This document shows, piece by piece, positions 18,411 through 26,460 of a stretch of 64,000 nucleotides of DNA. The translations under genes were made by a program, and so were the position numbers. The notes beneath the pieces were generated by a model. That model saw only the letters and a list, made by a program, of their open reading frames with translations, was not told the origin of the DNA and did not search any database. The stretch covers positions 434,001-498,000 of the forward strand of contig NZ_FQXY01000011.1 of assembly GCF_900130125.1 (NCBI RefSeq), in the 5' to 3' direction. Every line of letters begins with the position of its first letter. Within the stretch, counting starts at the first letter, position 1. Source of the stretch: Bacteroides congonensis (lineage in GTDB: Bacteria > Bacteroidota > Bacteroidia > Bacteroidales > Bacteroidaceae).

Positions 18411-18920
18411 TTACTTTTCAACTGTTTTCCGATACTTTTTAACAGTAAGCAGCTCATTCAGGCGATTCCAGGAAATTTGAAGAAAATCCCTCTTCCGTTC
18501 GTCCTTTTTCAAGAGGAAAGAACCGTGGTTCAGACGACGGCATTCCAGACGGTATTCATCGTCGCACCGATAAAGGATATGCAACCTGCTACGGGAACGG
18601 TCAAGAAAAATATGGCAACTCTGCTCTGACACGTAAGAACCCGTGTGCCGGATGACCTCACCACAAAGACCGTCAATTCCTTTATGGAAATTACAACCTT
18701 GCGGATAAAGGTAATAAGACCAGAAAGGACTGCTACGGAAAAGACCAAGACCTAAAGGGAGAAGTAGGTCCTGAGGGGAATGGATACCAAGACTAGAAGC
18801 CGATACTTTATAACGACGACCACCGTCAAATATGAAAAGAACAGAATCAAAATGATTAGACTCAGACAAGAGACTACGCAGCTTTTCACTTTCATTAGAA
18901 AATACTAATACTGAACACAT
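18411..18920 (-). CDS. tnpB: IS66-family TnpB (Orf2) accessory protein
   Basis: 169 residues. The C-terminal ~100 residues match the TnpB pattern: FWSYYLYPQGCNFHKGIDGLCGEVI, then SCHIFLDRSRSRLHILYRCDDEYRLECRRL, corresponding to the usual 'DMRKGFDGL ... VFVFRNRRGDRLKIL' layout. The N-terminal ~60 residues (SNHFDSVLFIFDGGRRYKV) are longer than in the classic ~115-residue TnpB. No separate tnpA is seen, so this extension may replace part of its role; that is speculation. TnpB is required for IS66 transposition but its biochemical role is unclear. Confidence 0.85.
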   Translation of the reverse strand: MCSVLVFSNESEKLRSLLSESNHFDSVLFIFDGGRRYKVSASSLGIHSPQDLLLPLGLGLFRSSPFWSYYLYPQGCNFHKGIDGLCGEVIRHTGSYVSEQSCHIFLDRSRSRLHILYRCDDEYRLECRRLNHGSFLLKKDERKRDFLQISWNRLNELLTVKKYRKTVEK

Positions 18921-18968
18921 AATAGATTAAGATGATTATGAAGTCACAAAGGTAGGAAGGAAAACAAG

Positions 18969-19000
18969 GGAAAGAAACACGCACAAGGCCGAATGCTTAC
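18969..19000 (-). repeat. IS66 right terminal inverted repeat
   Basis: 32 bp, the complement of the left repeat with one mismatch, ending in GCTTAC directly before the duplicated TAGATTAC. Confidence 0.93.
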
Positions 19001-19025
19001 TAGATTACCGATATCACTAATTCGT

Positions 19026-19101
19026 CACGGCCGTGACAAATTCCTACCACGGCTGTGAAGAGAACCTACCATGGCCGTGACGAATAGTTACCACGGCCGT
19101 G
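19026..19101. repeat. Array of four palindromic 22-bp units (CACGGCCGTG)
   Basis: The 10-bp palindrome CACGGCCGTG, or a one-base variant, starts at 19026, 19048, 19070 and 19092, an exact 22-bp period. Weaker palindromes continue the rhythm outward: TACCGATA near 19006, TACCGGTA at 19114 and TACCGGCA at 19136. Sequence just left of the IS66 element (16605-16629) is an inverted copy of the stretch near 19114-19140. The IS therefore landed in the left arm of this palindromic region. The remaining gap from 19150 to 19380 shows nothing I can name. Confidence 0.82.
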
Positions 19102-19380
19102 GTGAGATAACACTACCGGTAATCTAATGAAAGAATACCGGCAGCCTAACGCAAGGATAAAGGCAAGATAACTAACACTTCCTTACTTCATAACTTATGT
19201 TTCCCTAAACAACATAGCTAGGAAACCCACATTAAAACACAACGTACTGAAATGAGTTAAACAGAATAGAAAAGATTCAAAACCGTACGGAAATGAATCA
19301 AATCCTATGAAGATTCTATTTGGTAGGATGCTATTGCTTTTATTAGAAATCAACAAAAGTGTTTATTAGTAATACAAGCT

Positions 19381-19436
19381 ATTGCCACTTATACTTCTTG
19401 AATAAACCTTTATATTCAAGAAGTATAAGTGGCAAT
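19381..19436 (-). terminator. Perfect 23-bp hairpin downstream of the minus-strand SusCD operon
   Basis: A perfect 23-bp stem beginning ATTGCCACTTATACTTC with a 10-nt loop, 21 bp beyond the SusD stop. It has no U-tract but is very stable and well placed as the operon end. A closely related hairpin ends the plus-strand operon at 41285-41338. Confidence 0.65.
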
Positions 19437-19457
19437 ATCGACAATATCTATCTAAGA

Positions 19458-21542
19458 TTAATATCCGGGATTCTGCATCGCTTTCTTTTCATCGTTAGTC
19501 AAGGCAGAGCCGCTTGCATTTGTAATACCGTCTAAGAATGCCTGTGGGATTGGGCGGTAATAATGTTTGCTTGGATTGAATTCGCCAATACCCCGGGTAG
19601 CACCGTCGTTGAATTTATGCCAGCGGTTATCCAATGTTTTGGTACGGGCCAAGTCTTCCCAACGTTGCAATTCACCGCAAAGTTCGCGGGTACGTTCGTT
19701 TAATAAGAAACACATCATCTTTTCGGCATTGGACGTACAACCTAATTCATTATAAATAGGGGTGTCAACGGCTGAATTATAAACGTCTGCCACGCTATTC
19801 AGTTTCATAGCTGATTTAGTTGAAGCCGTAGTCTCTGCACCTTCCATGTTATTGGATTCATAATAGGTGTTTTTATCCCAATAGATAGCACCTTCGTCAG
19901 AGTGACCACCACCTTTTCCTGAACAGTAAGGATTGTTCTTATAGGCTTGTCCACCGTCTACATTCTTGCTGCGGTCTTCCTTGTCTGCATAGCCGGCACG
20001 GTCGCGTAACTTATTAATCCACTCGATAGCTTTGTCATAACTGGCTTCACCTTTGCGGATATAAGCCTCGGCAACCATTAACACATCATCAGCCGAACGG
20101 GCAATGATAGCGTCACGAGTACCAAATTGTGAAGCGATAGAAACGCGGTAACCGTCACGGAATTTAGACAAAGCGACCGAGCGCTTGTGCGGGATAATAT
20201 TGTAATAGTTGCCGGTCTTTTCACTGAGGTTCCAGCTATGGGATTGTCCTTTGAAATAACGTACATAAGTATATGTGTTGCACATCTTTCCGTCTTTCAA
20301 TGCTGTATATGCCGGAGCGTTAGGGTATTCTTCATATCGGTTGTCACCCGGATTGTTGACAATGTATTTCATGCCCAGTTCACCGCCTTTGAAACGTTTG
20401 TCACCCTTGTTGACACCTGCCGGAGCATAAGGCATATCTTCTTCTGTCCATTCCGGGGCACTTTTTGTTTCGTTGGCTCCGTAACAAGTGATGAATGATT
20501 TCCAGAAACGGGAGTCGTTGACACGGTCGAACACTTGCATGGTATATTCTGTTGCACTGACGTACGAGAATTCACGTCCGCCGGAAATGTCACGTTTACA
20601 ACCACCTATGTCATTGCCTTGATATACAGACGGATAATAAAGATGCATTTGGTTTCCATAACGTCCCCATGTTGATTCATCATTGGAGAATTGGGCAGCC
20701 AGAATTACTTCGCTGACTTTTTCGTTTGCACCGTTTGGCTGCTGGTAATCCCATAATTCTACATAGTCGTTGCACAGTGGATGTGCGTCTACCACTTCTG
20801 AACCATATTGGATAACTGCGTCCAAATCGGAAGATACATAATTCCCGTTCCAACCGCTATACAATTCGGAAGCACGGAACAGATGTGCTTTTGCCAGGAA
20901 ATGGGCGGCTGCATATTTGTTGATACGTCCGACAGATTCTCCTCGTTCCGGCAGCAGTCTGTATGCTTCTCCGAAGTCGGATATTACCTGAGTGTATATT
21001 TCCTCTTCCGAGTTGCGTGTGAAGTAAGTTTCCGCACTTGTAGAAGGTTCCAGTTTCAAGGGTACGCCGCCGAATTGTTTCACCAGTTCGAAATAGGCAT
21101 AAGCTCTCAGGAAGTGGGCTTCTCCCAAACGGGTGTTGTAAGTAGGCGAACTTGTATTGTAATATTGCGGCAAGTTCTGAAGAAGTATATTGGCCGGTTC
21201 AACCAATCCGTAATAGTTATCCCATATCGGTTGGTTAGCGGCATTTTCTGAAGAATTCAAGTCCTGGCTGTAATGATTCCATGCCGGTATCACATTGTTG
21301 GCGTCGGTAAATTCGTCCACTCCCATGTTATAACATTGGATTCCCCAGATATAATTGAATTTGAATTTCAATTTTTGATAAGCTCCGGTTACTAATTCAT
21401 CAAGACCTTCCTGTGTCTTGAAACGGTCGGTACTATATTGGGTCTTTAGCTCTTCGTCAAGGAATGATTCGCTGCACGAAGTGATCGAACCGCCCATAAC
21501 ACTGGTTAGTATAGCTGCGAATAATAATTTATTTATCTTCAT
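19458..21542 (-). CDS. SusD/RagB-family glycan-binding lipoprotein
   Basis: 694 residues with a lipoprotein signal (lipobox near GGSITSC, Cys at about residue 23). SusD features are present: FLDEELKTQYSTD, LGEAHFLRAYAYFELVKQFGGVPL, YAAAHFLAKAHLFRASE, ARSADDVLMVAEAYIRKGEA, the RTRELCGELQRWEDLARTKTL segment, and the closing HYYRPIPQAFLDG and MQNPGY. SusD works at the cell surface as lid and binder for its SusC. It lies 24 bp after the SusC stop in the same minus-strand unit. No enzyme gene follows before a strong hairpin, so the glycan is not indicated except through possible shared control (see the invertible segment). Confidence 0.95.
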   Translation of the reverse strand: MKINKLLFAAILTSVMGGSITSCSESFLDEELKTQYSTDRFKTQEGLDELVTGAYQKLKFKFNYIWGIQCYNMGVDEFTDANNVIPAWNHYSQDLNSSENAANQPIWDNYYGLVEPANILLQNLPQYYNTSSPTYNTRLGEAHFLRAYAYFELVKQFGGVPLKLEPSTSAETYFTRNSEEEIYTQVISDFGEAYRLLPERGESVGRINKYAAAHFLAKAHLFRASELYSGWNGNYVSSDLDAVIQYGSEVVDAHPLCNDYVELWDYQQPNGANEKVSEVILAAQFSNDESTWGRYGNQMHLYYPSVYQGNDIGGCKRDISGGREFSYVSATEYTMQVFDRVNDSRFWKSFITCYGANETKSAPEWTEEDMPYAPAGVNKGDKRFKGGELGMKYIVNNPGDNRYEEYPNAPAYTALKDGKMCNTYTYVRYFKGQSHSWNLSEKTGNYYNIIPHKRSVALSKFRDGYRVSIASQFGTRDAIIARSADDVLMVAEAYIRKGEASYDKAIEWINKLRDRAGYADKEDRSKNVDGGQAYKNNPYCSGKGGGHSDEGAIYWDKNTYYESNNMEGAETTASTKSAMKLNSVADVYNSAVDTPIYNELGCTSNAEKMMCFLLNERTRELCGELQRWEDLARTKTLDNRWHKFNDGATRGIGEFNPSKHYYRPIPQAFLDGITNASGSALTNDEKKAMQNPGY

Positions 21543-21566
21543 AATGTTCTTACTTTTAATTGTTTA

Positions 21567-24500
21567 TTAGAATCCGATATTGACACCAATGACAAAACTC
21601 TTTAAAGTAGTGGGTGAACCGAACGTTTTGGTATTGTTGTCATAGTTCACTAAATCGGTATCCAGAAAATCACACGCCTTATAGATATTGAATGGATTCA
21701 TTGCCTGAACATATAATTTCAGGTTATTGATACCCAGTTTGCCCAATTGTTTCGGAGTAAAGTTGTAACCTAGTGAAATGTTACGCACTTTTATATACGA
21801 ACCGTCCTGGTAATTCATGGCACTGTTGTAAGTATCTGCTCCTTCACCGTTGGATCCCGGTGAGTAGTATCTTGCATTTTCATTTGTTCCCGCTACCCAG
21901 TAGTCAACCTTGCGTTGCATATAGCGGCCGTCAAGTGTGACAGCACCTTGTGGTACGGTGAATCCCCAGCGTGACAGAATGAAGAAAGATAGTTCAAAGT
22001 TCTTGTAATTGAAAGTGTTGCTCCAACCGCCTGTCCAGCGAGGGCGTACATGACCTACAATCTTTTTATCATCATTAGCATCTATCTTATCGTCATTATT
22101 CAAATCTTTCACTTTGATTTGTCCCGGTTTACGTCCGTATTTGGCAGCTTCTTCAGCTTCTTCCGTTTTCCATATGCCGTCATATACCCAGTCATAGTAA
22201 ACACCTATTTCTTCTCCTACAAACCATTTGTTGTTTACATCTTCCGTTCTGCCGTTGGATAGTTCGTCAATCCGGTTTCTATCCATAGACCATGTCAGGG
22301 TTGTACTCCATGAGAAATCTTTCAGTTGTACCGGGATTGCGTTTATTTGCAGGTCAATGCCCCAACCGGATGTCTTGCCTACATTCGAATAAGTAGAAAC
22401 ATAACCGGTCAATGAAGGAATTGTCATTTCCAACAGCAAATCGTTCGTCTTGGTCTTGTACGCGTCAATGCTACCGCTGAGTCGGTTGTTAAAGAAACCG
22501 TAATCAACACCGACATTGTATTGGGTCGTTCTTTCCCAGCCTAAAGTCGGGTTTGCCATTTTTGCCGGTTCTTTTTGTGATGGATCCGAAGGTACATAGC
22601 CTAATGAAGAATCATTTTGTCCCCAGTTGTAATATAAGCCGGTGATTGCTCCTTTGGTAGCGTAGGCTTTGATAGCCGCATTACCTGTGACACCAACACC
22701 AACACGGAGTTTCAACTGATTAAGCCAACTGACATCTTTCAGGAAATCTTCCTGATCCATTCTCCATGCAATGGCTGCAGAAGGGAAGCTCGCCCATTTG
22801 TGTCCTTCGGCCAATTGCGAAGCACCGTCCCAACGCATAGATGCAGTTAATAAGTATTTGTCTTTATATCCATAGTTCAGGCGAATCATATAAGATGCCA
22901 TTTGAGTCTCTGTCAGACCTGTACCAAAAGAATTCAGTGTACCGGCAGAACTCATATTATACCACAATTCATCTGCCGACGCAACATTGGTAGCTCTCAT
23001 ATCTCCCATTTCGTAATGGTAAGCCGATGCTGATTGCATCAATGTCAATCCCAGATTATGTTGCCCTAATGTCTTGTTGTAATAGATAAGGTTATCTAAT
23101 GTCCATGCACGTTTCTGTTCGTTTTTATATTGTGCGCCGTTATTACCGTCGCCATTGATACCGTCGGCTGCATTGGCAACTCCCAATGTATAGAATTGAA
23201 ATTCAGGGCCGAACTGGATACGGTAGGACAAGCCTTCCAACGGCTTCCACATTTTGCCAAAGTCAATTTGTGAATACATGCTGGCTGATGCACGGAAGGT
23301 ACGACGCTGATTGGTATTATAATCCAGTTCACGAATAGGATTGATGATATTGACATCGCCACTCGGATAGCGGATGTATTCATTGTTTTCATCATAAGGC
23401 ACTGTCCATGGAATCATGCTTCTCAATGCGCTGTAGAAATCACCGGAACCGGTTACGGATTTAGAGAAACTATAACCGTAGTCTTGGGTAGAGTAGGAAG
23501 CGTTAATGGAAGTTCCCATTTTGAACCACTCCACCGGGTTTGAGTCAAATGAAGTCTTTAAGGTATAACGTTCATAAGCCTGGCCGGGTTGTGTACCTTT
23601 CTGATCCATATAGCCGAATGAAGCATACCCTTGGAACTTATCCGAACCGCCGGATGCGCTTAATGTATGTTCATGGGTAATTCCGGTTTGTTTGCCGTGG
23701 GAAGCCCAATCGTAAGAACCGACTTTGGAAGGGTCGTAATTACCGTTTGACCATGCCTGTTCGATATTTTTCCAAGAAGCAGTTACACTGCCGAAGGCTG
23801 CTTTATCCGCTTCGTACGTCGGAGTAGCGGATGCATAGGAGCCTGCATTGTATTTAGCTATACGGGCATAGTCCAGCCATTCGGATGCAGACATCATTTC
23901 TGTTACGTCATGCAATGTTTCAAAGGTGACAGTACCGGAATAGTTTAAAGTAACTTTCCCTTGTTTCCCTTTTTTAGTAGTGACAAGGATGACACCGTTG
24001 GCACCACGCGAACCATAAATAGCCGTAGCCGAAGCATCTTTCAGAATATCAATAGCTTCAATATCGGAAGGGTTGATATTTTCAATACCGCCATTTTGAA
24101 TAACCATGCCGTCAACAACATACAACGGCCCTTGTTCGGCATTGATAGAGCGTTGCCCGCGAATATTGATATTTCCTACTTCACCGGGTCGTTGGCTGGA
24201 GGTGATGTCCACACCTGCTGTTTTTCCTTGCATTCCTTCCAAGGCATTCTTTACAGGCATTGCTTTCAGCTCTTTTTCTCCAACCCGCGCCATAGCACCG
24301 GTCACGTCGCTTTTTTTCTGAACGCCATATCCCACAACTACTACTTCATCCAACGTTTCCGAATCTTCTTGAAGTGTAATCTTGAAATTAGTATTTCCTA
24401 CGACAGAAATTTCTTGTTTCTTATATCCTATATAAGTAACTGTTATCGTACCTTTAGCCGGTACATTAGAGAGGGTAAATTTACCATTCAAATCTGTTAT

Positions 24501-24698
24501 AGTACCATTGGTAGTGCCATTGACCAATACACTGGCACCGATAACAGGCTCTCCTGTAAAATCAATGACTGTACCTGTGACCGTTTTATTTTGGGCATAG
24601 GCTCCAATTATTAAAAAGGAGAGCAAAGTGAGGAAAAATAGCCGTCGGATAGTATCCTTACAGGCGTACAGGTGATTACCTTTTTTGTTGCTTTTCAT
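21567..24698 (-). CDS. SusC/RagA-family TonB-dependent outer-membrane transporter
   Basis: 1043 residues. After a signal region (FFLTLLSFLIIGAYAQ) comes a carboxypeptidase-regulatory-like domain, ~39-118 (VTGTVIDFTGEPVIGASVLVNGTT to LQEDSE), then the SusC motif DEVVVVGYGVQKKSDVTGA, the plug with ERPG/RGQRSINAEQGPLYVVDGM and SDIEAIDILKDASATAIYGSRGANGVILVTTKKGK, and a 22-strand barrel ending FVIGVNIGF. It imports oligosaccharides captured by its SusD. Its start codon forms the very end of the left inverted repeat of the adjacent invertible segment. No consensus promoter is visible upstream in the current orientation, so this operon may now be silent. Confidence 0.96.
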   Translation of the reverse strand: MKSNKKGNHLYACKDTIRRLFFLTLLSFLIIGAYAQNKTVTGTVIDFTGEPVIGASVLVNGTTNGTITDLNGKFTLSNVPAKGTITVTYIGYKKQEISVVGNTNFKITLQEDSETLDEVVVVGYGVQKKSDVTGAMARVGEKELKAMPVKNALEGMQGKTAGVDITSSQRPGEVGNINIRGQRSINAEQGPLYVVDGMVIQNGGIENINPSDIEAIDILKDASATAIYGSRGANGVILVTTKKGKQGKVTLNYSGTVTFETLHDVTEMMSASEWLDYARIAKYNAGSYASATPTYEADKAAFGSVTASWKNIEQAWSNGNYDPSKVGSYDWASHGKQTGITHEHTLSASGGSDKFQGYASFGYMDQKGTQPGQAYERYTLKTSFDSNPVEWFKMGTSINASYSTQDYGYSFSKSVTGSGDFYSALRSMIPWTVPYDENNEYIRYPSGDVNIINPIRELDYNTNQRRTFRASASMYSQIDFGKMWKPLEGLSYRIQFGPEFQFYTLGVANAADGINGDGNNGAQYKNEQKRAWTLDNLIYYNKTLGQHNLGLTLMQSASAYHYEMGDMRATNVASADELWYNMSSAGTLNSFGTGLTETQMASYMIRLNYGYKDKYLLTASMRWDGASQLAEGHKWASFPSAAIAWRMDQEDFLKDVSWLNQLKLRVGVGVTGNAAIKAYATKGAITGLYYNWGQNDSSLGYVPSDPSQKEPAKMANPTLGWERTTQYNVGVDYGFFNNRLSGSIDAYKTKTNDLLLEMTIPSLTGYVSTYSNVGKTSGWGIDLQINAIPVQLKDFSWSTTLTWSMDRNRIDELSNGRTEDVNNKWFVGEEIGVYYDWVYDGIWKTEEAEEAAKYGRKPGQIKVKDLNNDDKIDANDDKKIVGHVRPRWTGGWSNTFNYKNFELSFFILSRWGFTVPQGAVTLDGRYMQRKVDYWVAGTNENARYYSPGSNGEGADTYNSAMNYQDGSYIKVRNISLGYNFTPKQLGKLGINNLKLYVQAMNPFNIYKACDFLDTDLVNYDNNTKTFGSPTTLKSFVIGVNIGF

Positions 24699-24732
24699 AC
24701 TTTAATTGTTAAGTTAAACAAAAGTTAGATTC
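24696..24732 (-). repeat. Left inverted repeat of the invertible segment
   Basis: 37 bp beginning with the SusC start codon (complement). It matches the complement of 26295-26332 over a perfect 26-bp core (24707-24732) plus 10 of the remaining bases with one gap. The copy includes a TAACTTTTG stretch reading toward SusC. Confidence 0.9.
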
Positions 24733-24886
24733 ATAATTTGAAATGAAAGCATTGTATATAAAGCAGTTATAAAATTGAGAAAGTTATCTTTAGGCAACGA
24801 TGAGGTAACCATTGAAATCGTTTCAACAGTAAAAAGAATATAGCAATAAAAGAAATGCCCCAAGGTGAGACAAACAGAGCAACCTT

Positions 24887-26065
24887 TTACAATAACTGGT
24901 TTAATATCTCCCTGAATACTTTATCAGCATGTTCCTGCATGATTTTAATATAGTTGAATATAGGACGATTGTTTTTCATACTATGCCCTATGCAATACTC
25001 AATTTTTTCAATCTGGATTCCTAAATTGTATCCGTGTTGTGCAAAGGTTTTTCGAGCAGAATAATAAGTGACTTTTTTCTTTATTCCCGAGAGTATTGAG
25101 ACTTTGCCGATATGGCGGAAAATCAAACTGTATATCTGTTTATAAGATGAATACTTCCCGAATTTCAGATAGCCTTCTTTTGTCAAATATTTATCTATAA
25201 TTACTTTTGCTTCAGGTTGCAGAGTAAATACGATTTCATTCTCTCCTTTTTTACTATTACGTGTTTTATGACGTATATAGCGCATATAATCTTTATCTTT
25301 AAAATTGTATGTCAATAAGTCTCTCAGGTTAATACCACCTAGATAATAAGTAAGCATAAAAATATCTCTTGCTATAGATAAAGAAGACTTTAAAAGATGA
25401 ACATTCCGTATTCTCTTTAATTCATCTATTGACAAATCAAGCTCCCGTACATTACTTGCCGGCATTTTAAAGAGAATAAAAGGATGAATAGAATAGGTTA
25501 CATAATTCATCTTTCCTGCATAATTCAATATCACCTTTATCAAAGTTAGATATATTCTGATAGTTGTATCTGACAAATTCTCTTCACGAAGAACTTTTGC
25601 AAATTCTTGTATATGCAGAGGGGTTAACTGAATCAAGGGAAAATCTCCTTTCATATATTTAATAAACCTATCGGAAGCTATCATATAAAGTTTATAAGAT
25701 TTTTCCCGTTCTTCTCCTTTCATGAAATTCATGTATTCTCTTGCGACAGATTGAAAAGTTATTCCTTTTTTCTTCTGTTCATAGTTAATGATACGTATCA
25801 GTTCAGTGCATGATATTGCAGGTAAATAACTGATTGATGTAACTATTTCTTCGTACTCGTTTATTAGTTTTCGTAAACAAGCATTCATATTCGCAGCGTT
25901 CTCATGCCTGATAACTCTACCATTTTTTATCTGACTGGTAGAATCCAAAGTAAACTGAGTAGATATGTATCTAGTTTGCGAATGATGTGCTACTGCTATC
26001 CTTATTCGATGTCTACCATTTGATAGTTTTTTAGTTGGAACAATTACAATTGAAAAATTCGCCAT
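24887..26065 (-). CDS. Tyrosine site-specific recombinase, probable DNA invertase
   Basis: 392 residues: an arm-type DNA-binding N-terminus (~1-75, KLSNGRHRIRIAVAHHSQTRYISTQ), a helical core-binding domain (~100-195), and a catalytic domain (~205-390). Likely active residues are Arg248 in NLRD, Arg338 in YSARKTFAQHG (the usual HxxR box with Tyr in place of His), His361 in IGHS and Tyr372 in FNYIKI, the nucleophile. Length and layout match the Bacteroidales recombinases that flip promoters or SusC-type genes. It sits inside a pair of inverted repeats, which are its most likely substrate. The region looks more AT-rich than the neighbouring enzyme genes, as is common for such recombinases. Family sure; substrate inferred. 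Confidence 0.9.
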   Translation of the reverse strand: MANFSIVIVPTKKLSNGRHRIRIAVAHHSQTRYISTQFTLDSTSQIKNGRVIRHENAANMNACLRKLINEYEEIVTSISYLPAISCTELIRIINYEQKKKGITFQSVAREYMNFMKGEEREKSYKLYMIASDRFIKYMKGDFPLIQLTPLHIQEFAKVLREENLSDTTIRIYLTLIKVILNYAGKMNYVTYSIHPFILFKMPASNVRELDLSIDELKRIRNVHLLKSSLSIARDIFMLTYYLGGINLRDLLTYNFKDKDYMRYIRHKTRNSKKGENEIVFTLQPEAKVIIDKYLTKEGYLKFGKYSSYKQIYSLIFRHIGKVSILSGIKKKVTYYSARKTFAQHGYNLGIQIEKIEYCIGHSMKNNRPIFNYIKIMQEHADKVFREILNQLL

Positions 26066-26161
26066 ATCATTTTTAGGTTTATAAATTACTATTTCCCATA
26101 CAATAAAATAGAAACATAAAGTCTCATAACCGTTAGCCGCAGATTAAAAATCCGGCTTGTA

Positions 26162-26198
26162 GCATGGAATATCGTGCAAAAGACGGTATTTTCCATGC
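26162..26198. other. Imperfect hairpin upstream of the invertible promoter
   Basis: GCATGGAA and TTCCATGC form an 8-bp stem that extends with a bulge toward a GCAAAAG loop. It lies between the recombinase start and the operator at 26202. It might end transcription entering the promoter region or act in the recombinase leader; there is no direct sign of which. Confidence 0.4.
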
Positions 26199-26201
26199 AT
26201 A

Positions 26202-26246
26202 TGTACGATTCTGCATTGCTATATTTTGATTTACTCGCTATGTTTG
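26202..26246 (+). promoter_or_regulatory. HTCS-type operator plus -7 box inside the invertible segment
   Basis: TGTAC at 26202-26206, N5, TGCATTG, then TATGTTTG (26239-26246), a full TAnnTTTG match. The first T is exactly 37 bp upstream of the -7 box, as in five other promoters here. It points right, toward the fimbrillin/SusCD/SusCD/PL11 operon in the orientation shown. Confidence 0.72.
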
Positions 26247-26253
26247 CAACACT

Positions 26254-26276
26254 TTTTCACAGCTATAATGTGAAAA
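26254..26276 (+). other. Hairpin at the expected transcript start of the invertible promoter
   Basis: TTTTCACA and TGTGAAAA form a perfect 8-bp inverted repeat around GCTATAA. It begins about 8 bp after the -7 box, so it would sit at the extreme 5' end of the RNA, where it could stabilise the message, or it could be a protein-binding palindrome. It lies inside the invertible segment and so would move with the promoter. Confidence 0.5.
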
Positions 26277-26294
26277 GGCACTTAACAAAAAAGA

Positions 26295-26332
26295 GAATCT
26301 AACTTTTGTTTAACTTAACAGTTTAAAGTATG
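26295..26332 (+). repeat. Right inverted repeat of the invertible segment
   Basis: 38 bp starting GAATCTAACTTTTG and ending in an ATG (26330-26332). It matches the left copy over a perfect 26-bp core. As on the left, its last three bases are a start codon. Confidence 0.9.
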
Positions 26333-26428
26333 ATAAACTTATGGAAAGCACTACCTCTCACACATACTCGTCAGAAAGAATTTAGGGGAGTATTCCTTAC
26401 TATTAATAGAGAATTTATGTATGAATGA
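26330..26428 (+). CDS. 32-codon reading frame beginning at the right inverted repeat
   Basis: The ATG that ends the right repeat opens a 32-codon frame (MINLWKALPLTHTRQKEFRG...) stopping 32 bp before the fimbrillin start at 26461. In the mirror position on the left, the same ATG starts SusC. The peptide has no signal sequence and shows no clear likeness to the SusC N-terminus. It may be a leader peptide or the remnant of a gene once fused to this repeat. Whether it is translated is unknown. Confidence 0.3.
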   Translation: MINLWKALPLTHTRQKEFRGVFLTINREFMYE

Positions 26429-26460
26429 AAATATATTTGTTTAACTTTAATAAACATGGT

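Larger units (their letters stand above)
16630..19000 (-). mobile_element. Complete IS66-family insertion sequence
   Basis: 2371 bp bounded by 32-bp terminal inverted repeats beginning GTAAGCATTCGG (16630-16661 and 18969-19000, one mismatch). A perfect 8-bp target duplication TAGATTAC flanks it at 16622-16629 and 19001-19008. IS66 elements make 8-bp duplications, so both ends and the insertion point are firmly defined. It carries tnpB- and tnpC-like genes on the minus strand; no separate tnpA is evident. The identical duplication and near-identical ends indicate a recent insertion. Confidence 0.95.
24733..26294. other. Invertible DNA segment carrying its recombinase and one HTCS-type promoter
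   Basis: 1562 bp between 37/38-bp inverted repeats. It contains the recombinase gene (24887-26065, minus) and, at its right end, an operator and -7 box (26202-26246) that fire rightward out through the right repeat. The left end (24733-24886) has no TAnnTTTG box. Inversion would place the promoter about 90 bp from the SusC start at 24698, a mirror image of its present distance from the ATG at 26330. The arrangement is seen directly; that the segment actually inverts is inferred from the repeats and the adjacent recombinase. Confidence 0.75.

Noticed and set aside
24733..24886. Active promoter for the minus-strand SusC in the present orientation
   Set aside because: No TAnnTTTG box inside the segment at this end and no TGTAC motif 37 bp above the TAACTTTTG within the repeat; nothing convincing remains.
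24698..26065. Shufflon exchanging SusC coding segments
   Set aside because: The inverted repeats end at the start codons rather than inside coding sequence, and the right side has no SusC frame to swap. A promoter switch fits better.
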